Shown here: in pieces, positions 19,387 to 26,942 of the stretch
Layout of the letters: every line of letters begins with the position of its first letter
Position numbering within the stretch: position 1 is the first letter of the stretch
Virus record (IMG/VR): IMGVR_UViG_3300037069_001222
Span: 1 to 37,115 of that record
Strand: one strand, 5' to 3'
Origin: a virus
DNA: 37,115 bases
Made by a program: the position numbers and the translations under genes
Notes under the pieces: generated by a model
Databases searched by the model: none
What the model saw: only the letters and a program-made list of their open reading frames with translations
Told to the model about the DNA's origin: nothing

Positions 19387-21643
19387 TACCGCAGTCGTGG
19401 ACAACGATGGATCGCAGGCAACGGAAGAGCAGGCGCAGGTTCAGTCGCAGTACGGCGACAAGAATGAGAAGCTGCCTGAAGTGCTTCAGAACACGCTCCG
19501 CGACCTCGTAAAGCACTACCAGGGCTTGGACAAGTTTGTACGCCGCTCTGAGGTCATGGAGGCCCGGCGTCAGCGGTTCTACGAGCGCGGCGACCAGTAC
19601 ATCTATTGGGATGCGCGGTCCATGATGTTCATGCCGGTGAATGGCGGAACAAGCGTGTCTTCCGGTTCAACGTCTGTGGACATGCCGCGCTACACAGACG
19701 TCTACAACATCTTCCAGCCGTACGAGCGGTCATTGATTGCGGTCCTTACGCAGAATCCTCCGGGTGTTGAGTTTGAACCGGATGACCCGAACGCTCCAAG
19801 CGATATTGGCGCGGCATCGACGGCGATGGTGTACAAGAGCGACTTCGACCGCGTGAATGACAGGCCTAGGCTACAGACGCAGGTTGCTAGACTGTTCTGC
19901 ACGGATGGGCGGGTCATCGCTCACACACACACCGTCGCAGATGAACAGAGATTCGGCACAGACCAGGACGGAACGCCAAAGCAGGCCGAGATTACCGAGA
20001 TTTACGGTGTGCTGGAATCTAAAGTCCCGATTATCGCGGAAGGCATTGAAGACTGGCCGTATTGCGTGCTCTCGAAAGAGTTGGACATCAATCTGGCCAA
20101 AAAGAACTACCCCGAAGCGGCTGCAAAGATCAAATCGGGATCAAGTTCAGTAGGGGAATCTGCTTACGAGAGAATGGCCCGGCTTGGCGTTTTGCAAGGC
20201 ACTCGGCTGATTCAACAGGCCGGGGATGCTTTCGCGCACATGGTCACGCGGCATCGTTGCTGGCTTCGCCCTGCGGCGTTCGAGCACTGCAAAGATCAGT
20301 CGCTCAAAGAGCAGCTATTGCAGATTTTCCCGAATGGATGTCACGTCATCTTCTGCGGCGATGCTTACTGCGGAAGCTGGGATGAGTCGATGGACGATTG
20401 CATAGGCGTGGCACATCCCATGCCCGGTGACGGTCAATACAGGCCGTCGATGATGAAGTCTATCGTGCCTGTCCAGGACGCTTTTAATGATCTGATGAAT
20501 CTTCGCAAGGAGATTTACGACTACTGCATACCTGCTACGTGGTGGGACAAGGCAATAGGCGATGAAGACGCGATCAGGGACCAGATCAGCGAGCCTGGAA
20601 ACCATATTCCTTGTGAGGCACCTGCTGGGAAGTCATTGGAGCAGTGCTTTTTTGTCGAACCGCCAGCGTCTGTGCCTGAAGACATGATTCAGGCCATGAA
20701 TGACCTGCAAGGTCAGCTGGCGCAGTTCATTACAGGCGCGATGCCTGCTTTGTTTGGCGGGTCGATGGAAGACCAAAAGACCGCGAGAGGCTATCAGATG
20801 GCCCGCGACCAGGCAATGGGGCAGCAGGGTATGCCGTGGGCCGCGATGAAGCAATTGTTCTCGAAGATTTACTATCAGGCTGCGTTGTCGGCTGGAAAGA
20901 ACCGCGATGAGTCGGTCAATGTGAAGATCGACAATCAAGTCCTTCCGCTGTCATTCACTGACCTCGAAAAAGGCAACTTCCACTGCCACCCGAATGCTGA
21001 TGGGAGCTTCCCTGAAACAGTAGCGATGAAGCGCGCTCAGTATCAGGCAGTGGCGGAGATGGCCAAGGGCGACCCGCAGTTGGCGCAGATACTTCAGTTG
21101 CCGGACAACATGGAATTCGGCAAAGAGATGCTGGGCTTACCTGAATTGGTGATTCCGCAGGCCGAGGCCAGAAATAAGCAGATGGAAGAGATTAACCAAC
21201 TGCTGAAGGAACAGCCGATTCCGCCTTCTCCGCAGGAACTTGAGCAAGCGGGCGCGCAGTATGCGATGACGGTGAAGCAGGCACAGATGCAAGGCGCTCC
21301 GCCGCCGCCGCAGCCTGACCCGAACCAAGTCATTCAGTCGATGATGCAGTCTTCCATTCCCATTGACGCGACCTACGACTTCCATCAGTGGGAGTTTGAG
21401 AAGGTGCAGGACTGGCTGAACTCAAAAGCTGGGCGCGACGTGATTGCAAGCGGGAATGTGGCTGGTATTCAGAACGTGAAACTGCATGGCGAGCTTCACA
21501 AGAAGGCAATGGAGGCCCAGCAGCAGGCACAGTCGAAACCGCCTTCGGAGAACATCAACTTCGCAGACTTGCCACCTGCCGGACAGATACAGATGGCGCA
21601 GCAGGCCGGTATTCAACTAACGCAAGGAGCACCGAATGCCTGA
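19379..21643 (+). CDS. portal protein (podovirus type)
   Basis: 754 aa, the size class of P22/podovirus portals. It forms the dodecameric ring for DNA entry and exit at one head vertex. It begins with an acidic, Gln-rich tail, then LVKHYQGLDKFVRRSEVMEA and RFYERGDQYIYWD. The phage-portal-like middle includes PVQDAFNDLMNLRKEIYDYC (about 363-382) and TARGYQMARDQAMGQQGMPW. The C-terminal part (about 600-754) is rich in Gln and Pro and helical, fitting the barrel region of large portals. Position between terminase and scaffold agrees. No single diagnostic motif exists, so family and position carry the call. Confidence 0.85.
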   Translation: MLDTAVVDNDGSQATEEQAQVQSQYGDKNEKLPEVLQNTLRDLVKHYQGLDKFVRRSEVMEARRQRFYERGDQYIYWDARSMMFMPVNGGTSVSSGSTSVDMPRYTDVYNIFQPYERSLIAVLTQNPPGVEFEPDDPNAPSDIGAASTAMVYKSDFDRVNDRPRLQTQVARLFCTDGRVIAHTHTVADEQRFGTDQDGTPKQAEITEIYGVLESKVPIIAEGIEDWPYCVLSKELDINLAKKNYPEAAAKIKSGSSSVGESAYERMARLGVLQGTRLIQQAGDAFAHMVTRHRCWLRPAAFEHCKDQSLKEQLLQIFPNGCHVIFCGDAYCGSWDESMDDCIGVAHPMPGDGQYRPSMMKSIVPVQDAFNDLMNLRKEIYDYCIPATWWDKAIGDEDAIRDQISEPGNHIPCEAPAGKSLEQCFFVEPPASVPEDMIQAMNDLQGQLAQFITGAMPALFGGSMEDQKTARGYQMARDQAMGQQGMPWAAMKQLFSKIYYQAALSAGKNRDESVNVKIDNQVLPLSFTDLEKGNFHCHPNADGSFPETVAMKRAQYQAVAEMAKGDPQLAQILQLPDNMEFGKEMLGLPELVIPQAEARNKQMEEINQLLKEQPIPPSPQELEQAGAQYAMTVKQAQMQGAPPPPQPDPNQVIQSMMQSSIPIDATYDFHQWEFEKVQDWLNSKAGRDVIASGNVAGIQNVKLHGELHKKAMEAQQQAQSKPPSENINFADLPPAGQIQMAQQAGIQLTQGAPNA

Positions 21644-22850
21644 AGAGGCCGTTATAGATGCACCCGCAGTAGAAACAAGCACAGTAGAGACGACACCGGA
21701 GCCTACGGAAGCTCCTGCGGTAGAAGCTCAGCCCGCTACGGAGACGCAGCCGAATGAGCCTGCCGATCCAGACCTTGAAGGCGATGGCCGCACCGTTCCC
21801 GCAGCGATTCGCCAGCACCTTGCGCAGTTAAAGGCGCAGAACCCCGCGCTTGCCAAGCAGTTGAAGGGCATTCTGTTCGCGGATCAGGCTCTGAAGAGAG
21901 AGTTTCCCGGCGGCGTCAAAGAGGCTCTGGAAGTAAAGCAGACCTTGGCTAAGTATGGCGGCCCCGAGGCGTTGCAGGAGATTCAGTCCGAGCGCGATGC
22001 GTGGTCGAAGCTGGACGAGTCGTTTATCAACGCCGACCCCTCGTTTGTGCAGACGATTGCGGAGAACAATCCCGAGTCGTTTGCCAAGCTTGCGCCTTCG
22101 GTGATCAGCAAGTTCGCCGAGATTGACCCTGAGACCTATCAGCACGTGATGGGCAAGGTGGTCTTCAACACCTTGTCCAATGCGCCGATCAATGAGATTT
22201 ACCAGGCATTGGCGGGGAATGAGCAGACCAAAGCTCTCGCCGGCAAACTGGCCGAGTGGTACAACGGCATTCACGACTTGGCCTCGAAAGTGCCGGAAAA
22301 GAAGATTGACCCGGAGCGCGAAAAGCTTCAGAAAGAGCGCGAAGCCTTTGAAGAAGAGAAAGGCAAAGCGTTTCAGGCGGAAGCGGCCCGAGAGATTGTG
22401 ACCACGCGAGATTCGATCATTACCCGCGAGCTTAACAAGCTGCTGAACGGCAAGAAAGTTCCCGAAGAGAAGATGCAGGCCGTCAAGCTTGAAGTCGTCC
22501 GCAGGATGGGCGCTTTGCTAAGGTCGCAGGAAGGATTCCAGGCAGCGCACGACAGGTTCCTCTCCGCGCGGGACAAAGCGGGGCTGCTGGGATTCATCAA
22601 ACCACGTCTGGAGCAGGTTCTGCCGCGCGCGGTCGATCAGGCGCACAAGCTGTTCTTTGCCGGCGAAGGCAAGCCAGTCGTAAAACCTGCGGTCCAGCAG
22701 CAGGCACAGAAAGCGGCGGTTGATCCGGGCTTCACTCGCGTCTCGGTTGCGCCGAACCCTGCTGATGTGGATCACAAGCAGACGCCGTTCGAGATGAAGT
22801 GGAAAAAGCAGGCTGTTCTCAAGGACGGACGGAAGGTTACTTGGGCATGA
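21636..22850 (+). CDS. putative scaffolding protein
   Basis: 404 aa, overlapping the portal by eight bases with AAGGAG upstream. The first 50 residues are Thr/Glu/Pro/Ala-rich and disordered. A long helical middle follows, with a charged coiled coil near 225-255 (EREKLQKEREAFEEEKGKAF). The C terminus is basic (EMKWKKQAVLKDGRKVTW), the typical coat-binding end of scaffolds. It directly precedes the capsid gene. There is no protease gene nearby, so it would be removed intact or by an unseen protease. Confidence 0.75.
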   Translation: MPEEAVIDAPAVETSTVETTPEPTEAPAVEAQPATETQPNEPADPDLEGDGRTVPAAIRQHLAQLKAQNPALAKQLKGILFADQALKREFPGGVKEALEVKQTLAKYGGPEALQEIQSERDAWSKLDESFINADPSFVQTIAENNPESFAKLAPSVISKFAEIDPETYQHVMGKVVFNTLSNAPINEIYQALAGNEQTKALAGKLAEWYNGIHDLASKVPEKKIDPEREKLQKEREAFEEEKGKAFQAEAAREIVTTRDSIITRELNKLLNGKKVPEEKMQAVKLEVVRRMGALLRSQEGFQAAHDRFLSARDKAGLLGFIKPRLEQVLPRAVDQAHKLFFAGEGKPVVKPAVQQQAQKAAVDPGFTRVSVAPNPADVDHKQTPFEMKWKKQAVLKDGRKVTWA

Positions 22851-22897
22851 ACTATAGAAACGGCTGCCCCATTCTGGACGAAGATTAAGCAGCATAC

Positions 22898-22973
22898 ATG
22901 AGCGTCGTATAGCGGCAATTATTCCGGTCTCCAAAACCGTGTGACGCAGGTTCGAGTCCTGCCGCTCATGCCA
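22898..22973 (+). tRNA. tRNA-Trp (CCA anticodon)
   Basis: 76 bases with CCA encoded. The acceptor ATGAGCG/CGCTCAT is seven perfect pairs. The T arm GCAGG-TTCGAGT-CCTGC is perfect. The anticodon loop CTCCAAA gives anticodon CCA at 22931-22933 on stem CCGGT/ACCGT (one C-U mismatch at its base). G73 and the CCGGTCTCCAAAACCG core match bacterial tRNA-Trp. The D stem is weak (GTAT with TTAT, three pairs including G-U) although the loop keeps GG. The gene is probably functional and lies alone between scaffold and capsid genes. Confidence 0.9.
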
Positions 22974-22989
22974 ACAAGTTTTGTAACAC

Positions 22990-23011
22990 GGGTCGCTTCG
23001 GTGGCCCTTTT
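22990..23011 (+). terminator. terminator after the tRNA
   Basis: GGGTCGC, loop TTCG, GTGGCCC pairs over all seven positions (two G-U), then TTTT. It can end the tRNA transcript or reduce read-through into the capsid gene. The 150 bases from here to the capsid start hold no convincing gene or promoter; AGGAAATTGTC before 23165 is the capsid ribosome site. Confidence 0.75.
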
Positions 23012-23164
23012 GCTTGCCCGAAAGCCTCTGGGATCGGACACCCAGCACACAAACCGGGGAAATAAGGGAAGGCACGTTTTACCTCCGTACTGCGAACGAC
23101 TCAGCACCGCTCAGGCTGACCAAACAACGAGCCGCATGACGAGATTCAATCTCAGGAAATTGTC

Positions 23165-24445
23165 ATGGCTGCTAATGCTGCGCAGGTTCTTGCGCTTCAG
23201 CACGAAAAAGTCCGCCCTGAACTCTCTTTGATGTATCAGACGGACGATACCCTGTGGGGTCAGATCAAGTCCCGGAGCGACCTCGAAGTCGTTTCTGGAC
23301 GCCCTACGCGCGTTCCTATGGAACTCCTCGCCGGTTCTAAGTTCCGTTCCGGCAACCCCGATGGTGGCGACCTGGGCCTTGGCTCCGGCGTAACCACGGA
23401 CTACGGCACGCTGGTCCCGACCTACTTCTTCCAGGCCAGCCAGTACACCAAAGCCACCGAGATCAACACGAACAGCGATGAGAAGGCAATTGAGAACTAC
23501 GCCCAACTCACCATGAAGCGTGCGATGGAGCAGTTCAACACCAACATGGAAGCGGCATTCTGTGTGGCGGACGGTTCCAACACCCTCGGCACGGTCGTTT
23601 CTACCGGAACCACTGGTGGCTCGCCGTACATCATCGTCAGCAACGCGAACTCGTTTTACGACAATCAGGATATCGATGATTGGTCGGCACTGTCGGGCAC
23701 GAATCGTGGCACGATCACGATCCAGTCTGTCGATGCGGCCAACAAGACCCTGTGGCTCGCAAACGGCGCTTCGCTGCCTGCCGGTATTGTGGCTGGCGAT
23801 TTGCTGCTCATCAACGGCTCTTCGGGCGTGGCCAACTCCGGCCTGTTCGGCGTGCTGACCTACCAGGTGAATGCGGCTACCGGTTCGGTCATGGGGCTCT
23901 CCCGTGCATCCTATCCCGGCAAACTCACCACTCCCTACGTCTCAGGCGGGAACAAGACGCTGACCCCAGCGTTTGCCCGTCTTTTGCTGTCGCGCTTGCA
24001 GGTTGCATTGGGCGCGAAGGCTGCGGACGAATCCGAACTGACATTCAACATGAACATCGACATGGTCGCGGCCTGGGAAAACACAGGTCTGGTCGTGTCG
24101 TCTGTGATTCAGAACCAGCTCACCGGTTCTAACGCGCAGGACATGTTGAAGAAGTCCGGCCCCAAGACCTTCGCCGGTCGTCCGATCATCGGCGACGGTG
24201 ATGGGAACATTCACGCCGTTCCGGGCAGGATTGACGGACTGGCGCTGAAGGAGTGGTTCCGCGTTGAAAACCAGCCAATTGACTACTACGAAGTTGGCGG
24301 GCAGACGCTGTTTCCCACCTATGGCGCTTCTGGGGGTCTGAGCGCGAACACGCTCTTCTATCTCTGGACTGGCGTAAACATCGGCAACGGCAATGTCCGC
24401 AAGGGCTGCTACGCCGATTCCATCGCAATCCCAACCGGGTACTAA
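23165..24445 (+). CDS. major capsid protein
   Basis: 426 aa. Position after the scaffold and overall pattern indicate an HK97-fold capsid: N-terminal helical arm (MAANAAQVLALQHEKVRPEL), GRPTRVPMELLAGSKF and TDYGTLVPTYFFQASQ strand region, a spine helix KAIENYAQLTMKRAMEQFNT (about 102-121), and a C-terminal GVNIGNGNVRKGCYADSIAI. Residues about 150-230 look like an inserted beta domain (ITIQSVDAANKTLWLANGA; AGDLLLINGSSG). There is no obvious propeptide. A terminator follows directly, fitting strong separate expression. Confidence 0.85.
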   Translation: MAANAAQVLALQHEKVRPELSLMYQTDDTLWGQIKSRSDLEVVSGRPTRVPMELLAGSKFRSGNPDGGDLGLGSGVTTDYGTLVPTYFFQASQYTKATEINTNSDEKAIENYAQLTMKRAMEQFNTNMEAAFCVADGSNTLGTVVSTGTTGGSPYIIVSNANSFYDNQDIDDWSALSGTNRGTITIQSVDAANKTLWLANGASLPAGIVAGDLLLINGSSGVANSGLFGVLTYQVNAATGSVMGLSRASYPGKLTTPYVSGGNKTLTPAFARLLLSRLQVALGAKAADESELTFNMNIDMVAAWENTGLVVSSVIQNQLTGSNAQDMLKKSGPKTFAGRPIIGDGDGNIHAVPGRIDGLALKEWFRVENQPIDYYEVGGQTLFPTYGASGGLSANTLFYLWTGVNIGNGNVRKGCYADSIAIPTGY

Positions 24446-24451
24446 CCAAGT

Positions 24452-24480
24452 GGGGCGGACTACCATCCGCCCCTTCTTTC
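24452..24480 (+). terminator. rho-independent terminator after the capsid gene
   Basis: GGGGCGGA (24452-24459), loop CTACCA and TCCGCCCC (24466-24473) form a perfect eight-base stem followed by TTCTTTC. It sits seven bases after the capsid stop and four bases before the next start, so it probably sets capsid in excess over the downstream tail genes. Confidence 0.85.
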
Positions 24481-24484
24481 CCTT

Positions 24485-25102
24485 ATGACAATTTCTCATC
24501 TTCCAGTTCCGATGAAGCGGTATGGAGTGAACCCTTACGGGGAGTCACTGTATCGCTGCGTGTGGTCAGATTCTCGCACCCATCTTGTAGGCGGTCGCTG
24601 GGGCGATAACCAGGCCTGCGAGTACAGACAAGCCCCGCTTTACCCCGGAGTCCATGCGTGGATTCTCGAAAAGTGGCTATCGCCTGAAGCTTACGCCGGA
24701 TCTCGTGATGACTGGCACCTTCAGAACTACGACATTGAATCCGGCCTTTATACCAGTGGCCCTTACCCCGAGCGCGGTGAGTACACGCAATGCTATGCGT
24801 TCCCCGCTGGCTTCATGCCGGGAGATTCGTCCATTTCATCCGTGATTGGCATGTTGAACGCCTCGCGGAATGTCTCGCTGTGGGACAAGAAAAGCGCATT
24901 GCTTGATAACCACGCGGCCAAGAAGAAAAAGCGCGAAACGCGGGTCGAAGACGTGTTTAGAAACGCTCAAGGGTCGTTTAGAGGCAATGCGGTCTCGGGA
25001 ATCCCAGGCAAAAGGACTGCTGAAAAAGTGCAGTTGCGCCACACAGCACAATCGCTCGGTAAGCCGGTGGGCGATAACAAGTTTTTCTCACAAGGAGCAT
25101 AA
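24485..25102 (+). CDS. hypothetical virion-region protein
   Basis: 205 aa. Aromatic-rich N-terminal half (RYGVNPYGESLYRCVWSDSR; GVHAWILEKW), then a very basic stretch AAKKKKRETRVEDVF near 144-158, and a polar end GKPVGDNKFFSQGA. No ribosome site precedes the ATG at 24485, which lies just beyond the terminator; an ATG at 24512 is an alternative with equally poor context. No family recognised; head position suggests an assembly role. Confidence 0.7.
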   Translation: MTISHLPVPMKRYGVNPYGESLYRCVWSDSRTHLVGGRWGDNQACEYRQAPLYPGVHAWILEKWLSPEAYAGSRDDWHLQNYDIESGLYTSGPYPERGEYTQCYAFPAGFMPGDSSISSVIGMLNASRNVSLWDKKSALLDNHAAKKKKRETRVEDVFRNAQGSFRGNAVSGIPGKRTAEKVQLRHTAQSLGKPVGDNKFFSQGA

Positions 25103-25810
25103 ATGATCTTCGCAAATGAAGTGCAGCGGACAATTTCAGCGGACGTGCGCGCCCGCAATGGGAAGGTGGTCGCCGCTATTCCTGACGTTCTGCGGCGAAT
25201 GGCGGAAGAGAACCCCATTCACGTCTTCAATGTCGGCCCATGGTCGTGGACTGTCTCTCTCGGCAGTCTGGGAGTCTTTACCGTGCCTGCGAACGAGGGC
25301 GAAGTCTCCAAGCCGCTGATCGTGAACCGCACCGTCTTCGAGACGATCTCGGTTGACATGAACAAGATGGAGCAAAGACCTGTAGACGGGATGGATGTCG
25401 TGCACGACATTCTCGGCGTCGGTCCTTACAAGCAGCCGGGGCAGTCATTGATTTCGCGCGGAGTCTTTATCGCGGAAGGTTCGACTCCGACCGCTAAAGA
25501 GAAGAAGGCTGCCTACGCGGAGTTGGACAAATACTACGGCTCTCTGGTTTCTGAAGCGGATAGGTATCACATGGCCGGGCCTTTGCAGATGCCGAACATC
25601 TGCGATGAGCACCGCGCCGCTGCAAGAGCGTTGAACCAGACCAGACCGTGGTGTGAGACTCCCCGACAGCAGGATAGCTGCCCAGGATGCGGAAGGTCAG
25701 TACCGCAGGGAATTGCAAGGTGTCCGCATGAGATGTGCGGCGCCATCCTTGACGAAGTGAAGGCAAAGAAGCTCTTTCCGCATCTGTTCCGCGAGGCGGT
25801 AAGTGCCTAG
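25103..25810 (+). CDS. hypothetical protein with C-terminal zinc ribbon
   Basis: 235 aa with AAGGAG upstream. Residues 1-150 are a mixed fold (FNVGPWSWTVSLGSLGVFTV; VVHDILGVGPYKQPGQSLIS). The C terminus has CPGCGRSVPQGIARCPHEMC (about 195-214), a four-Cys zinc ribbon with an extra His. It lies between capsid and adaptor genes, so a head-completion role is possible, but no family is recognised. Confidence 0.75.
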   Translation: MIFANEVQRTISADVRARNGKVVAAIPDVLRRMAEENPIHVFNVGPWSWTVSLGSLGVFTVPANEGEVSKPLIVNRTVFETISVDMNKMEQRPVDGMDVVHDILGVGPYKQPGQSLISRGVFIAEGSTPTAKEKKAAYAELDKYYGSLVSEADRYHMAGPLQMPNICDEHRAAARALNQTRPWCETPRQQDSCPGCGRSVPQGIARCPHEMCGAILDEVKAKKLFPHLFREAVSA

Positions 25811-26576
25811 CATCCCAGGCCCGGCACAGCCGCCCTACGATACAGCGGATTACGTTCTCAACCTCGCCCGCACGCGCATGAATGACGCTATTCAGACGCT
25901 GGCGGGCGATGTGATGAGCGACACCCAGCCTTACATGCTGACCGCGTTTAATGGGGCGTGGAGAAGGTTGCAGGAAGCCCTCGCCGACCAGGGAGCCGCG
26001 GCACTCACTAAGGAAGCGATCATCCCTTCCATTCCGGTAGTCGGCTCGATTGACCCCGCTTCGCAGGCTTACCTTTCGTGGTCGAACTACTTTGACGGGC
26101 TGAATCTTTGGCCGGGGCCTTTGCTGCCGCAGAACCTGATCCTTCCGCTTCGGCTGTGGGAAAGAATCTCCGGCACAACGCAGCAGTTTATTGAGATGTC
26201 GCCCGTCAATGACGGACTTCCATCCGATCCCAAGACGTTAAGGCTTCAGTATTGGGAATGGCGCGGCGACGCTATCTGGATGATAGGCGCGTTGCAGATC
26301 AATGACATTCGCCTGAGATATGCGGCCTACCTGCCCGACTTAGAGACTTTGGGAACTACGCGGGTGCCGATCATGCGCTGCGGGAATGCTTTGGCGTGGC
26401 TGGTGTGTTCGGAAGTCGCCAATGCTCGCGGCGATATAGACGGCTCAAGCTTCGATGCGAAAGCGGAAAACGCGATTGAGAAGATGTTGAACCGCGAGGC
26501 CCGCATGAAGCAGCGCGGCAGACATAGACGACAGCCCTACAGCAGCCGTGCACATAGCGGATGGGGAATCTTTTAA
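25803..26576 (+). CDS. head-tail adaptor (podovirus connector-like)
   Basis: 257 aa with GTG start overlapping the previous stop. VLNLARTRMNDAIQTLAGDV near 18-37 and LTAFNGAWRRLQEALADQG near 47-65, then the PVNDGLPSDPKTLRLQYWEW middle, are typical of adaptors that ring the portal in short-tailed phages (P22 gp4/T7 gp11 role). The C-terminal tail is basic (MKQRGRHRRQPYSSRAH), which fits contact with DNA or portal. The role is inferred from order and general fold pattern. Confidence 0.65.
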   Translation: MPSIPGPAQPPYDTADYVLNLARTRMNDAIQTLAGDVMSDTQPYMLTAFNGAWRRLQEALADQGAAALTKEAIIPSIPVVGSIDPASQAYLSWSNYFDGLNLWPGPLLPQNLILPLRLWERISGTTQQFIEMSPVNDGLPSDPKTLRLQYWEWRGDAIWMIGALQINDIRLRYAAYLPDLETLGTTRVPIMRCGNALAWLVCSEVANARGDIDGSSFDAKAENAIEKMLNREARMKQRGRHRRQPYSSRAHSGWGIF

Positions 26577-26588
26577 CCAGGAGAACTT

Positions 26589-26942
26589 ATGGCAATCGCA
26601 GCAGTGGAAACATCTCGGGATTACACGGCGAAGAATGAAATCGTCTACGGAACACTCACCTTCTCCGGCAGCTACGCGACCGGCGGAGACACGCTGAACT
26701 TCGACGCCATCAGCAAAGCCTCTCGGCAGTCTCCGATCTTTGTCGAGATTCACGAAACCGGCGTTCCATCTGGTTATTCCTACAGCTACGTCGCCAGTTC
26801 GGACGAAGGCACTGGCAAAGTCGCTGTGCTTGAGACCGGAGCCGCGGTAAGCACTCCGCAGACACAGATTGCCGCAGCCGCTTATCCTGCCGCGATCACC
26901 GGCGCGACGGTCATCTTCAAAGCGACGTTCCCCCGTCTATAA
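26589..26942 (+). CDS. small beta-rich structural protein
   Basis: 117 aa with CAGGAGA upstream. It alternates short hydrophobic strands and small residues (GTLTFSGSYATGGDTLNFDA; ITGATVIFKATFPRL), has no Cys, and lies between the adaptor and the large tail protein. A head decoration or stopper role is possible. No family recognised. Confidence 0.6.
   Translation: MAIAAVETSRDYTAKNEIVYGTLTFSGSYATGGDTLNFDAISKASRQSPIFVEIHETGVPSGYSYSYVASSDEGTGKVAVLETGAAVSTPQTQIAAAAYPAAITGATVIFKATFPRL

Noticed and set aside
22518-23107. Minus-strand frames across the tRNA and scaffold end
   Set aside because: They are antisense to a clear tRNA and scaffold gene. Such frames over tRNAs commonly appear as spurious proteins.
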